Shown: positions 48,060-58,825 of the stretch, one piece after another
Layout of the letters: each line of letters opens with the position of its first letter
Position numbering within the stretch: position 1 is the stretch's first letter
Origin: Loripinus fragilis
Taxonomy: Eukaryota > Mollusca > Bivalvia > Lucinida > Lucinidae
Reading direction: 5' to 3'
Length of the DNA: 64,000 nucleotides
Assembly (NCBI GenBank): GCA_964019695.1
Contig: OZ026519.1
Span: forward strand, 31,463,213 to 31,527,212
Position numbers and translations under genes: made by a program
The notes under the pieces: generated by a model
What the model was told of the DNA's origin: nothing
Database searches by the model: none
Seen by the model: only the letters and a program-made list of their open reading frames with translations

Positions 48060-48527
48060 ACCATCATCCATGCCCTGTATATAAGAGTTGAAAAGTAAAA
48101 ACTAATATTATCAATTAATATTGTGTGTACGTCTCGAAAGCACGAGTCAAAATAAATGGAAACGAAGTATTTGCAATGTTAAGCTTTTGGCAACGGGGTT
48201 ATTTTTCATGCTTTTTGTCGTCTGCAGATTTTTTTTTTCAAAATTAACTTTTGTGAAAACTTCTTTCAGGTATACCATATTCAACCTCTCGGCCCGCCAG
48301 CAAAATGCCAATGGAATGGGGATTTGCTGGCGGGACGACGGTAGCTTGCCCTTACGTACTTTCTGAGTATTTTAAAACCATTTACCCCTATTTATGTACA
48401 TTTCCATCTGCTCTCTCTTCTGATTATGTAATTTGTTAACATAAATGGAGCAATGTTGCAAATTCTTTGAACCCAGGCCAGAATGCTACTAGGGTTCATA
48501 GAGTTCTTCAATGATGTAATTATTCTT
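48060..48527. other. no gene; small hairpin repeat
   Basis: 48,060-48,095 continues the similarity to 41,812-41,850. A hairpin CCCGCCAGCAAA (48293-48304) / TTTGCTGGCGGG (48323-48334) lies next to a GTCGTCTGCAGA-type motif (about 48,217) and CTTTCAGG. Confidence 0.55.
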
Positions 48528-48725
48528 GGGTGCATTTATATGCCACAGCAGGTGTAGGATGACTGGACATTAAACATATTGATAAGGTTAAATGTTTAAA
48601 TCAGCTTAAAATATTTTAGGAAACCATCAGATTGGCCAGTTTGGGCCCAGAACAGGCCGGACATTTTGTTTGATCGGGTCCCTGTCCTAATTGTTTGCAT
48701 AAGTTATCGGCAGATGTGGTCTCTT
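48528..48725 (+). repeat. dispersed repeat family E, copy 1
   Basis: GCATTTATATGCCACAGCAGG...AACCATCAGATTGGCCAGTT...GGCCGGACATTTTG. Related copies start near 55,028, 55,425 and 57,428. No coding potential is visible. Confidence 0.65.
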
Positions 48726-48837
48726 TTCTATAAACAGGGCCTTTCTTTATACATATTTCTGTATAGCTCTTGAAGCATGTCTATTGATCTACATCTGCAT
48801 CTAAGTTATTATTAAAGCAGTGTTTTCAGAGGATAAC

Positions 48838-50060
48838 TATGCCCCCCACCCCCACAATTGCAATTTAAGTTGGCAAGCATGCTTACTGCTCTTTATTGTG
48901 TCACGATTATCCATAAATTATTTCAAGGAAGAGCATGTACAAACACAATTTTGGTCAAACTTTGAAATTACAGTGATGTGGTTACGGTGAATATAAGTTC
49001 AAGGTCATTAAAATCTAATTAACGTTTTTCTGGCTCCAAACAATTTATCTAGGCAGGTTCGGTGCAGAAAACCCCACTGATTAAGAAGACAGAACTAAGA
49101 AAAGGCTAAATTACATTTTTTTAAGGATGATGACCTTGAAATGAGGTGACCTTGAATATTAGGTCAACTCCACATTTAGCCACTATGATACAATACATTA
49201 AGTTTAGCTAGAATACAATGTTCAATTCAACAGATATCACACAAAAACCATATTTTGGTCAATATTTGACATTTCAAAGTGCCCATGTGACCTTGAAAAT
49301 TAGGTCAAGGTCACCAAAATCTAATAGACCCTTTCCCTTCCCAACAATGTATCTATGCGAGTTTGGTCAAATCCATCAACTGGTTCAGAAGATTACGCAT
49401 GGAAACCATATTTTGGGAAATAATCAACTCTTTCCCTCTTCCCAACAATGTATCTATGCAAGTTTGGTCGAAACCCATCCACTTGTTCAGACGATAACGC
49501 ACGGAAACCATATTTTGGATATTTCAAAGTGGAGCTGTGACCTTTAAAATTAGGTCAAGGTCACCAAAATTTGATCAACTCTTTTCCTTCTCCCAACGAT
49601 GTATCTATGCAAGTTTGGTCAAAATCCATTCACTAGTTCAGAAGATAACGCACGGAAACCATATTTTGGACATTTCAAAGTGACGCTGTGACCTTGAAAA
49701 TTAGGACAAGGCCACCAAATTTTGATCAACTCTTTCTCTTTTCTTACCAATGTATCTATGCAAGTTTGGCTAAAATCCATCCACTAGATCAGAAGATATC
49801 ATGTGGAAACCATATTTTGGACAATTCAAAGTACCACTGTGACCTTGAAAACAAGATCAAGGTCATCAAAATCTAATCAAATCTTCCACTCCTCCCAACA
49901 ATGTATCCATGCAAGTTTGGTCAAAATCCATCATTTGGTTCAGAAGATAATGCACGGAAACGAAAAGTGGACGCCAAAACCAGCGCCGGCGCCAACGCCG
50001 ACGCCTACGGGATCTGCACCAAAAACAATATATCCCCACCCTCCAGGTTGGGGGGACATA
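48838..50060. mobile_element. ~1.22-kb element with ~147-bp internal tandem repeats
   Basis: Edges TATGCCCCCCACCCCC (48838) and GGTTGGGGGGACATA (to 50060) are imperfect inverted repeats. The interior has about five to six copies of a unit containing TTAGGTCAAGGTCACCAAAA and GCAAGTTTGGTCAAAATCCA, from about 49,130 to 49,960. A GCCGACGCC-type GC-rich minisatellite follows at 49,970-50,010. The plus ORFs at 49218-49547 and 49803-50081 follow the tandem period and are not genes. Confidence 0.75.
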
Positions 50061-50620
50061 AGTATCTCCAGTCACCGTTGACTATTACGATACCGCTGGC
50101 AGAAGAAAATAAGGAAACTAGAATTGTCATTTCACGCAAGATCTTGTCAATATGAATGCACATACATGTATAAAATTTGGTGAAATTATGTCAAAATATT
50201 CTCAAGCTATTGAGCGGAAACGAAAATTGGTGTAAATCAAGGCCCATAACTCTGCTATAAATTTCGGGAAAATGACATGCAACAATCCCAGATCTTGTCA
50301 ATATGAATGCATATATAAAATTTGATGAAATTAAGTTTATTTGTTCTCAAGATATTGAGCGGAAACGAAATTTAGGCCTAAATCAAGGGCCATAGCTCTG
50401 GTACAAATTTGGGAAAAATGGTGCATAACAACCCAAAGCTAGATCATGTCAATATCAACGTTCATACAATGGATATTTTCTAAAAAAGAGTTTTCAAGAT
50501 ATTGAGCGGGAACGAAAACATTATAACGGACTGACAAACGGACGGACGGACTAACAGACGAACGGACGGAATGACAGACAACCCAAATCCTATATAGTCC
50601 TCTTTTTCTAAGCGGGGCTA
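50061..50620 (+). repeat. ~160-bp tandem unit (about 3 copies) plus ACGG tract
   Basis: GATCTTGTCAATATGAATGC...TTCTCAAGATATTGAGCGGA is repeated near 50,140, 50,292 and, more diverged, 50,443. It is followed by CGGACGGACGGAC (about 50,535-50,570) and AAGCGGGGCTATAATAA. The layout parallels the element at 43,928-45,106. Confidence 0.75.
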
Positions 50621-50624
50621 TAAT

Positions 50625-50765
50625 AATAGGAAAGGGGTACTTGCATCTGTGCCCACGCATGGATTTTCTTAAAACTTTGCATAATAATGACTCATTATAT
50701 ACAAACTATGAAAATGTATTTATTGAATTAGATAGTTAAGAATACAGCTTAGGAAGCAACTCTGA
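50625..50765 (+). repeat. dispersed repeat family F, copy 1
   Basis: GCCCACGCATGGATTTTC (about 50,651) and the following ATGAAAATGTATTTATT are matched at 63,890 to the window end (GCCCACGCATGGATTTTC, ATGAAAATGCATTTATTT). Confidence 0.65.
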
Positions 50766-52500
50766 CGTACTCCACCTTTGAGGTGGCACCTGTCTCTAAA
50801 TTTCCATGTCCTAAATCTATAGCTTTGTTTATTTCTATGATTTGTCATCTAGATTGAATCCAAAATACCATAGGCATTATATGAATACCAGGAAACCATT
50901 TGGATAAATTATGGTTTACGTTTTCTGAAGCAGTGATTATAAAATTTCAATATTTTTTTTCAAAAATTTACAAAACATTCAACATTAAATTCCAAAGATA
51001 GATATGTTCTAGTCTTTGTCAAGATATCATATTATCACAAAAACATGCCATATATATCCTGCTGATCTGAGCCAAATTTCATGAAAATCCAAAACCGGTA
51101 ACTTTGTCATTTCCTACCTCTTATGGGTATAGGTCAGTTTTAGCAAAATTAATTATTTAGTTTAAATGAATCAATAACTCGACAGAAGGAGGTTATTTTT
51201 AAATCTACTTCCACTTTTCTTAAAAAAAGACATGTTTAGACCATTTCAAATGATTCAATGGCCAGAAATGCCAAAGGTCATGGCCCCATTTCATGGCACA
51301 ATTGGGCCAAGACAATGTGTATCACTTCCTCAAGTCCTGCATGATATTGTCTAAGAAACATAATATCCTATCAATAAACGTGTGAAAACAAGAAGACCAA
51401 ATCTTTCCTTTACATCCCTACTGAACTAGAGTAACCACATTTTGGTGCCGTGACCAGGATTTAGTGTAACAGAGTCATATCAAAGGTATCATAGAACAGT
51501 GTTCTACATGAATAAGTGAGGTCCTGAAACGAAACTGTATGCCTGGAATATACAGCCAGCCAAAGAATAAATGTTGCCATTTGATGGAAATTAGCATCAG
51601 TTTTACAAAACAGAATAAACAGAGACGATTTAAACATTAATTTAGCAATACCTTTGAAGCCAAGAGTTATCTGTGACCAAAATGGTTAATTTTAACCAAC
51701 AGGTTTGACAGGGGGTTATTCTTGTGAAGCAAGTTAATTAATGAGGCTTACAATTATAAAATCATAGATATAAGGTTCTTCTCCTGTATAAACTGACTTG
51801 TCATAAGGTTTCTCTTCTGTATGAATTAAAATTCTTAATAATGTTACATATTAAGTGTAACATTGGTTAGATGTAGCTTAAACGTTCGAAACTATATGTG
51901 GTAAGTCCGGTGTCACCATATTGTATCGTTTTGGGTAATATTATTGTGCAAGCACTTCATTAAATAAGAATCATGGCACTTAATATCACAGAATATTGTT
52001 TATTTCTTTTTTCAATCAATAATAGGGAAAAACACTGAACATATCAACTTCTACCAATAAACGTATTAGCATGGTGATTCAAACTAAGCAAGTATTCAAG
52101 TATGTTTTACACTGAAACATAATTATTGTAATTTTTTACATTTCAATGAATTAGGGCCATGTGTTTACATCAAGTTGAAAAAATATGTTACCGGTCCTTG
52201 AATTTCATGAAATTTGGTCTTCATATTCTAAACATATATGGAAAGTTTATATGTTGAAATGGTATCTTGACAAAGACCGCAACGTGTAAAAATTTTAAAT
52301 CCAAATTTGACTGAATACAAAATATACAGTTGAAAATTGGGGTACCATCTCATAAAAATGAATGCCCACCTGTTATCCTAATACATACAAAGCCATTTAT
52401 AGCATCAACGAACTTATCAATGATATAGTTATTTAATAAAACATTTCTGCGCCCGTTACATGCTATGTCAATTACTTTAGAAATGATTATATCTGGATAC
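50766..52500. other. no gene; inverted-repeat pair and a possible LTR/primer-binding relic
   Basis: About 100 bp at 50,995-51,110 (CTAGTCTTTGTCAAGATATC...CAAATTTCATGAAAATCC...ACCGGT) is matched inverted at 52,190-52,290 (ACCGGTCC...CATGAAATTTGG...GTATCTTGACAAAGACC). Between them, TTTTGGTGCCGTGACCAGGA (about 51,443) resembles a BEL/Pao-type primer-binding site, preceded by an AATAAA at 51,375. No retroelement coding sequence is visible. Repeat TTCTCCTGTATAAACTGACTTGTCATAAGG/TTCTTCTGTATG lies near 51,780-51,820. Confidence 0.4.
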
Positions 52501-52792
52501 CCTAAGGTGTTGTAGTGATATCATACATGACGTCATAAAGTGGCAATGGAATTGCATAAAAACTCAAATGCACCATAAATATAAAAGTCATACCCCAGTC
52601 AATAAATAAACACAATATTATCAAATTCCAAGCGTGGACAGACTCCAATGTTAATTTCCCATACCCTGCAAGAGCCCCTTTAGAAATTAGAGAAAGGGAA
52701 AAAAGATAAATTGGAAAGATTTGAAACTGCATTTTCGGCCAAACCAGCTACGGTTTTTTTTTGTTGTTGTTTTTTTTGTTGTTTTTTGTTTG
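52501..52792. other. no gene recognised
   Basis: AT-rich. A 76-codon minus ORF (52502-52732) is hydrophobic but has no recognisable domain or context. It ends in T-rich tracts (52,754-52,795). Confidence 0.45.
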
Positions 52793-52883
52793 CTTTTGCT
52801 GTCATTTGCTGACACATTTCAAAATCAGCGTTTTCAAAAACTTAACATAGGAATACTTTCGTTCCTGGTCTGGTTCCAAACTA

Positions 52884-53850
52884 CGAGGGGTGATCAGAAA
52901 GTTCGCGGAAAAGTGCTATAAAATCGCATTGCTTTTATCGATTACAATGAAAATTCATAGATATAAACTACCATTCATAGCAAGTTGACAGAAATTGAGA
53001 TTTAGAATATGTGACGTCAGCCGTATGAGCACGAGGCGCCGCTGTGACGACACTTCGCTGGAACCGGCCCATCTGTACCCCTGGGTTGCTTATCGGGGCT
53101 AAAACTTGTAGTTGTCTTTGAATTGATTGGTATTTTTAGCGGAAAGTAATGTTTCGTCAGTCTTTGAACATAATATGAGGCTTTTATGTTATTCCGCTGC
53201 GCTATGTATTCAAATCAATAGGTTTCAGTCCCGAGGCAGTCCTAAAATGCGTCAATTTTTTTTCAAGTTTTTGTAAATTTTGAATAAAAAACTTATTTTC
53301 TTGTCAGCGTTCAGCACAATCATTACAATATCGGACTTAACTATCAATATTAGATCTACTGTCCTGAAAAAGGGTGTTTTTTCAAACTGTGTAAATAGAT
53401 TATTTTAAAGAAATGACATGCCAAAAAAGGTAATGGGTTCATAGAATTTGAATGTTTTGCCTTTTTGGACAGTACCGTTATTCCTTTCGACTTAGAACAC
53501 CATTCGTTAGATATAAATCTTTGAAAGTTAGCATAGAAGAGGAGTGAATATGTTGTATAATATGCATGGAACGCAATATGGGCTATCACAGCATAACAAA
53601 ATTTTACAAAACGTTGAAGTTTAATTGGTTGTGTAGTAAAACGTCAAAATCCAATGTAAAATGGACCGGTTCACGCTATATAGCGTTGCCTTGACGACAG
53701 CTGTACCGCACGTAGACGACTAACATCAAGCATGTTGTAACCCATCAACTGCATATGTGTTGCAGTATTATGTGCTGTAATTCTAGCTCTTAATGATCAA
53801 ACGATGTAGAAATGGCAACGCTTTTCCGCGAACTTTCTGATCACCCCTCG
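52884..53850. mobile_element. 967-bp mariner-type element with 30-bp perfect TIR
   Basis: Both ends read CGAGGGGTGATCAGAAAGTT CGCGGAAAAG inward, identical over 30 bp. The element is flanked by TA on both sides (52882-52883 and 53851-53852), the target of Tc1/mariner transposons. The interior contains no ORF with a recognisable DDE transposase, so it is presumably non-autonomous. The empty site reads CAAACTATTTGCA in the related segmental copy (58,274), consistent with insertion at TA. Confidence 0.9.
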
Positions 53851-54029
53851 TACATGTATTTGCAAATGCTACCAGCAGACAACAAAAGTTGCTGTACAGT
53901 AGCAAGGCTCTAAACAAAACAAAACACTATAATCATTTAATTTGGAGAACATCTTTCTTTATCTTTGGCAATAATCACCTGTGTGTTTCATTTTGATTTT
54001 TGTTTGTTTTTCCCATTTTAAACGGTATG

Positions 54030-54165
54030 TAGGATGGACGGACGGACGGACTGACTGACGGACTAACGTAAGGACGGACACAAAAAAGACAGACAGACAG
54101 GCAGGTTGACAGACAGATAGAAAGACAGATAGATAGAAAGACAGTCAGGCAGAAAGGCAAGTCAG
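54030..54165 (+). repeat. ACGG/ACAG microsatellite
   Basis: Runs of GGACGGACGG pass into GACAGACAGACAGG and GATAGATAGAAAG. The minus ORF at 53975-54193 (CLSICLSTC pattern) is its translation. Confidence 0.9.
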
Positions 54166-54429
54166 AAGCAATACACTCCCTCAACTTTTTCAAAGTTGGA
54201 ATTCTTGTAAGCTTTCTAAACTTACCAAACTAGGGTCCCCTTGGAGGGTGATACACGTTATCCACCTTGTATATAAATATGGCCAAACAATTATCTTAGA
54301 TTAGTGGCGTCTTGGCATCGAAAGCATCACCAGTGTAGCTGCAAACTAGAACCAGCACTCCTGCAAAGCAATGTGTTTCTTTTTATTACCTGAAGTTATA
54401 TTAACTCTTTGTATTTGAGAAACCCTTAA

Positions 54430-54647
54430 CCCACTTATGCCTTTTGGAATGTCCCACAGTTATCATTTTGACCAGTCCATTCGTTCTAAGGATTGTTGGA
54501 TGGTATGTTTCATTTTTATAACATTTTTATAGAACATTCTGTAAGCAAACAGTGGAGTACCTGATCAGACGCCGCGTTATGCGGCGTCTGGTCTGGTTCT
54601 GCACTGTTTGCCAATGTCCCACAAAATGAGCGCTAGGCGTATATGGG
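54430..54647. mobile_element. 218-bp piggyBac-type MITE
   Basis: TTAA flanks it at 54426-54429 and 54648-54651. The ends are CCCACTTATGCC and, from the right, CCCATATACGCC. The interior hairpin is CAGACGCCGC / GCGGCGTCTG bounded by GCAAACAGTG and CACTGTTTGC (about 54,545-54,612). TTTTGTGGGACATT near the right end is also present at 35,911. Confidence 0.8.
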
Positions 54648-55027
54648 TTAAACAAGTGCTTATGCAAACAGTGAAGACCCAGATGAAAGGCATTGTAATG
54701 CTGCATTTCATCAGGGTCTACACTGTTTGGAAAGGTAAACAAATCCTCAGACAAAAATACAATATTTTTAGGAAATTATAACCTGACACCATAAGATATG
54801 TACAATGGACTGTTCCAAGTTTATTCTATCAAACCAGAAAGAAGATTCCATTAGCAAACGAAGGGTTAAGGTTTATGCCACATTCAACCCATCAACCATT
54901 TTCCTGCTAATTACGACATCTCTTCTCTGCGACTGTAGTTTATTGGTCAATATGGAAACAGATCAGAATGTTACATTTCGAGGCTGATTAGGGTTCCTAT
55001 TGTTTCTTATGTGATACAATTATTTAT

Positions 55028-55230
55028 AGGGCATTTGAATATATGCCACAGCAGATGTTAAAGAAGAAAACTTTTCTCGACAAAAAAAATAAATAAATAA
55101 AAAAGATAATCATAAAAATATAATAATAATGATAATAAGGTTTAAGTATTTTAATCTTCTTTACAAATATTCTAGGAACCATCAGAGTGACCAACAGTAC
55201 GGGCCCTAAACGGGGCCGACATTTTATTTT
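55028..55230 (+). repeat. dispersed repeat family E, copy 2
   Basis: GCATTTGAATATATGCCACAGCAG...GGAACCATCAGAGTGACCAACAGT...GGGGCCGACATTTTATTTTC. An AT-only stretch (AAATAAATAAATAA, about 55,085) lies inside. No gene. Confidence 0.65.
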
Positions 55231-55253
55231 CAGCACTGAGCAGTATCTTGTCT

Positions 55254-55391
55254 TACTGTCGTGTCACACAAAAGTGATAAATACAAATAATTATCTATCG
55301 ATAATAAGTCGATTATAAGTCCTTGATAATTTTGTAAACTATACATAAAGTCACTGTCACTATTGGCTGGCAGGACAGTAGGATTCGTTTT
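55254..55391. mobile_element. short TIR element (family C)
   Basis: The right end, inverted, is CCTACTGTCCTGCCAGCCAA followed by TAGTGACAGTGAC. The left end is a decayed version (CTTACTGTCGTGTCACACAA). It is the same family as 41,105 and 56,087. Confidence 0.6.
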
Positions 55392-55647
55392 GTTTTAGAA
55401 TTCATTGTGTAAGATTAGCCAGCGCCCCACCAAAGCAGATGTAAGTACAACATTTTTCTGGCCAAAAAGATAAGAAGATAATAGTAAAGTTTAAGCGTTT
55501 AAATCAACTTACAATATTTTTTAAGGAAACCATTAGTGTGACCAACAGTTTGCGTCCAGAACAGGACCGATATTTTTTTGCTCTGATCCGGGTCCAAATA
55601 GTTTACAAATAATATCTGCAGATGAGAAGTCTGCTTTCAGGGGCTTT

Positions 55648-55845
55648 TGTTTGTTTTGTTTGATTTGATTCTTTACGTCCACTCAACAATCTTTCAGTTA
55701 TGCGGGACGGTCTTCCTGGGTTGAACCAGTACTAAGCTAGGATAAATGTGTCTTGCTCAAGGACCACAACGCAGTGACGCCGGTGAGGCTCGAACCCGCG
55801 GCCCTTCGGTCTCGAGTCAAGCACTCTACCACTGAGCCACTGCGC
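55648..55845 (-). mobile_element. tRNA-derived SINE, copy 2
   Basis: A box TGGCTCAGTGG (55839-55829) and B box GGTTCGAGCC (55796-55787) lie on the minus strand. A target-site duplication TTCAGGGGCTTT lies at 55636-55647 and 55846-55857. The tail is TTTG-rich on the plus strand. It matches the SINE at 36940 almost base for base through the body, with GCGGCCC in place of GCTACCC next to the B box. Confidence 0.95.
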
Positions 55846-56086
55846 TTCAGGGGCTTTGTCAATACAAATTTAATTTTCTGTAGAGCTCTTTGCGTGATGG
55901 GAATCTTTTTTGTGCTGACTTTTTTTCAAAATAAACGTTTTCAAAAATTTATTTCAGGAACACTATCGGTTCTGATCTGGGTCCAAACTGTTTGCATAGG
56001 ATACCAACAGACGACAAAAGTTGCGCTAGCAAGGTTGCAAACAAAGCAAACATTATAATCACTGAAGTTAGAGAACATCTTTCTTT

Positions 56087-56315
56087 ACAGTCCTGCCAAC
56101 CAAGAGTGACAGTGACGTCATGTTTTGATTACAATGTTACCAGGGACTTATAACCGATAGATCACATGTGTATTAATCCTATCCTGAGGATAGGATTAAT
56201 ACACAAGTGATCAATCGATTCGCGCTGGCTCAAGAGGAGTGTACAAGTTAATGTTTACTTAGAAATTGTAAACAAAATATTACGTCACTGTCACTCTTGG
56301 TTGGCACGATAGTAT
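56087..56315. mobile_element. ~229-bp TIR element (family C) with central palindrome
   Basis: The ends are CAGTCCTGCCAACCAAGAGT and its inverse ACTCTTGGTTGGCACGATAG. The centre is a palindrome GTGTATTAATCCTATCC / GGATAGGATTAATACAC with a 3-base loop (about 56,168-56,204). It interrupts segmental copy II after CATCTTTCTTTA, where copy I continues TCTTTGGCAATAATC. Confidence 0.82.
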
Positions 56316-56526
56316 TATACTTTCAAAGATGCATAGTAATGAGGCTATTCTATTTTTCTTATAAACAGGTAAAGTATGACTTTTCACTGCTAAGCGCATA
56401 TGCAATAATCTGTGGTAGGTTCAATATAACTGTAAACTGAGACTACCTGCACGCCCAAAAGTAAGGTAAACTTGCCAATGTTTGTTTACATCGATTCTCA
56501 TCTATCTTTGAAAGTACAATAACTAC
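56306..56526. mobile_element. possible second small TIR element
   Basis: AGTATTATACTTTCAAAGATGC (about 56,311) is matched inverted by CATCTATCTTTGAAAGTACAATAACT (about 56,501-56,526). Together with the preceding element it accounts for the sequence missing from copies I and III. Confidence 0.5.
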
Positions 56527-56607
56527 ACACTCTACCTCAGTATACAACCCGCGTGTTTCGTTTAGCTTTTGTTTATTTATCGTTTGCTTGTTTGTTATAA
56601 CGGTATG

Positions 56608-56722
56608 TAGGATGGACGGACAGACGGACGGACGACCGATAAATAGACTGACAGACAGACACAAACAGGCGACAAACAGACAACAGAGAGAAAGACAGGC
56701 AGACAGACAGAAAGGCAAGTCA
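56608..56722 (+). repeat. ACGG/ACAG microsatellite
   Basis: GGACGGACAGACGGACGGAC passes into ACAGACAGACAC and AGGCAGACAGACAG. ORFs on both strands here are translations of it. Confidence 0.88.
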
Positions 56723-57215
56723 GGAGCAGGGCTAGAGTTTCTCCCCTTTGAGGGTGATACACGTTGCCCCCCTCTATATGACTTGCAGGTGTCCTGCAAA
56801 GCAAAATACTTCTTTTTATCGCCAGAAGTTATATTGGCCCTATGCATTCGTGGAACCCCTAAACCAGTACTTATGCAAAAATGAATACACAGATGAAATG
56901 CAGCACTATGTTGCATTTCATCATATTCTACACTGTTTGTAAACGTAGGAAATATTCGGACAACAATACAATATTTTATTTGAAGACTATACACCTTACA
57001 CCGCTATATATGCACAATATACTATTCCAAGTTTATCGTATTGCATCAAACCACTGCAGAAGGAAGATTCCATTAGTATACGAAAGGTTAAGGCTTATGC
57101 CATATTCAACCCATTAACCATTTACCCGCTATTTGCAACATCTCTTTTGCTTAAGTATTTTAGCAGCCTAATTCAGGGCTTTAGTTAAGAATGCGTACCC
57201 AAAACATTATTTTAT

Positions 57216-57299
57216 ATTCTCAACCAAAACATATGTTATGGGTGCTCAAAAGAACCGTCTCAATGAGACGGTTCTTTTCAGCACCCAAAACATATGTTA
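57216..57299. repeat. near-perfect 23-bp-arm hairpin with flanking direct repeat
   Basis: GGGTGCTCAAAAGAACCGTC TCA (57240-57262) is matched inverted at 57264-57286 at 22 of 23 bases, with a one-base loop. AAAACATATGTTA stands on both outer sides as a direct repeat, possibly a target duplication. Confidence 0.85.
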
Positions 57300-58459
57300 A
57301 AACTGATGGGTAAGGTAAATTTAACTATTTTACGATGAAAAATTGTGTATAAGCCTGTGGCCTATATTGCAAACAACATGAAGCAAAACCAGACTGCTCC
57401 AGGTTCATAGTGATTGCTTATTCTTGATCGCATTTGAAGTGTATACCACAGCAGATGTAAGAAGACAACTTTTTCTTAACAGAAATAATGTTAAGGTTTA
57501 AGTGTTTTAATCAGATTTAAAGTATGTTTTAAGGAAGCCATCAAAGTGACCAACAGTTTGGCCCAGAACAACCCGACATTTTGTCTGGTCTGGTCTTGCA
57601 AATGATATCAGCAGATGAAAAGTAAGTAAGGTTGCAAAGATCAGGAATCGATACAATCAAGTACCACACCTGACCCAGGATACCAATGGGAAAGTGACAA
57701 ACTCACAGAAGACACCACAAACGAGAGCCAAGAGGTCAGCCCTTTCCCAGCAGGTGACCACGAAGCACATATAAACAGACGCGCACAAAACATAGCAAAC
57801 ACAAGTCAGAACAAAAACATAAAAGATCCACAAAAGAAGTACCGCCTTGGAACGGTCAGTAAAATATTTTACTGGAGGGCTTAAACCGGTTTAACGGCGC
57901 CAACCTCACCCTTAATTCAAATGTGGATCAAGACACATAGATATTTGGTTTGCATGAAAGACCCCTAACTTATCAATGCATCATCTCCTAAAACATATAA
58001 ATCCAGATATAACAAGGAGATAAAGCAAGGATAAGGACTCAACAGTAAATTAAACTGAATACCGGAGCAAAAGAAATCCAACAGGTAAACCCCGGTGGGC
58101 CCGAAAAGTCTGCATTCTTTAAACAGGGACTTGATCAATGCATTTTCTATGCAGCTCTTTGCATGTTGGGAATCTTTAAATGCTTTTATTGTCGTATGCT
58201 GACTTCTTTTTTTATCAAAATCAGTGTTTTCAAAATCTTTCATGAACGCTATCGATCCTGGTCCGGGTCCAAACTATTTGCATAGGTTACCAGCAGACGA
58301 CAAAAGTTGCCGCTAGCAAGTGTCTAAACGAAACAAACACTTTAATCATTGGACTTTCTAAAACTATAGCAATAACCACCTGCATGTTTCGTTTTTTATT
58401 TATTTATATATTTGTTTAGTTTGTTTTTGTTGTTGTATTTTTCAGCTAACACGGTTTGT

Positions 58460-58600
58460 AAGATGGACAGACGAACAGAGAGACGGACGGACAGACAGAC
58501 AGACAGACGGGCGACGGACGGACAAACAGGCCGATGGAGGGACAAATGTACGGACAGACAGTCAAATAGACATACAGACAGACAGACAGACAGACAGAAG
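58460..58600 (+). repeat. ACGG/ACAG microsatellite
   Basis: GACGGACGGACAGACAGACAG and similar runs. The Arg/Asp/Thr-rich plus ORF at 58412-58648 is its translation. Confidence 0.9.
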
Positions 58601-58825
58601 AAAACTATTTTAAGCTTTCTAAACTTACCAAACTTACAAATTAGCTAGAGTTTCTCCCCTTGGAGGGTGATACACGTTCTCCACCGGTTAAACAAATATC
58701 TTAGATGAGTGGTGTCTTCACATTGGTGGCACCACCAGCGTAGCACCACCAGCGTAGCTGCACACTAGAACCAACACTCCTGCAAAGCAAAGTTTTTTTA
58801 TAAACACCAAGCCAGTATCCGATAT

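Larger units (their letters stand above)
52793..54990 (+). repeat. segmental repeat copy I (interrupted)
   Basis: The ordered landmarks are shared with the copies at about 55.4-57.2 and 57.4-59.1 kb: a GTCATTTGCTGAC motif, TTTCAAAATCAGCGTTTTC, a (ACGG/ACAG) tract after GTAGGATGGACGG (54,031), GGAGGGTGATACACGTT (54,243), a CAGATGAAA foldback (54,664-54,735) and GAAGATTCCATTAGC...GCTAATTACGACATCTC (54,842-54,925). It carries a mariner-type insertion (52884-53850) and a piggyBac-type MITE (54430-54647). Confidence 0.75.
55425..57170 (+). repeat. segmental repeat copy II (interrupted)
   Basis: It starts with a family E block (AAAGCAGATGTAAGTAC...GGACCGATATTTTTTTGC) and then shows the shared landmarks: TCAAAAATTTATTTCAGG, CAGACGACAAAAGTTGCG (56,010), GTAGGATGGACGGAC (56,606), GAGGGTGATACACGTT (56,750) and GAAGATTCCATTAGTATACG (57,062). 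It carries a SINE (55648-55845) and a TIR element (56087-56315) that copies I and III lack at those points. Confidence 0.72.

Noticed and set aside
49803..50081. Proline/alanine-rich ORF near 49,980
   Set aside because: It arises from the GCCGACGCC minisatellite at the end of a repetitive element.
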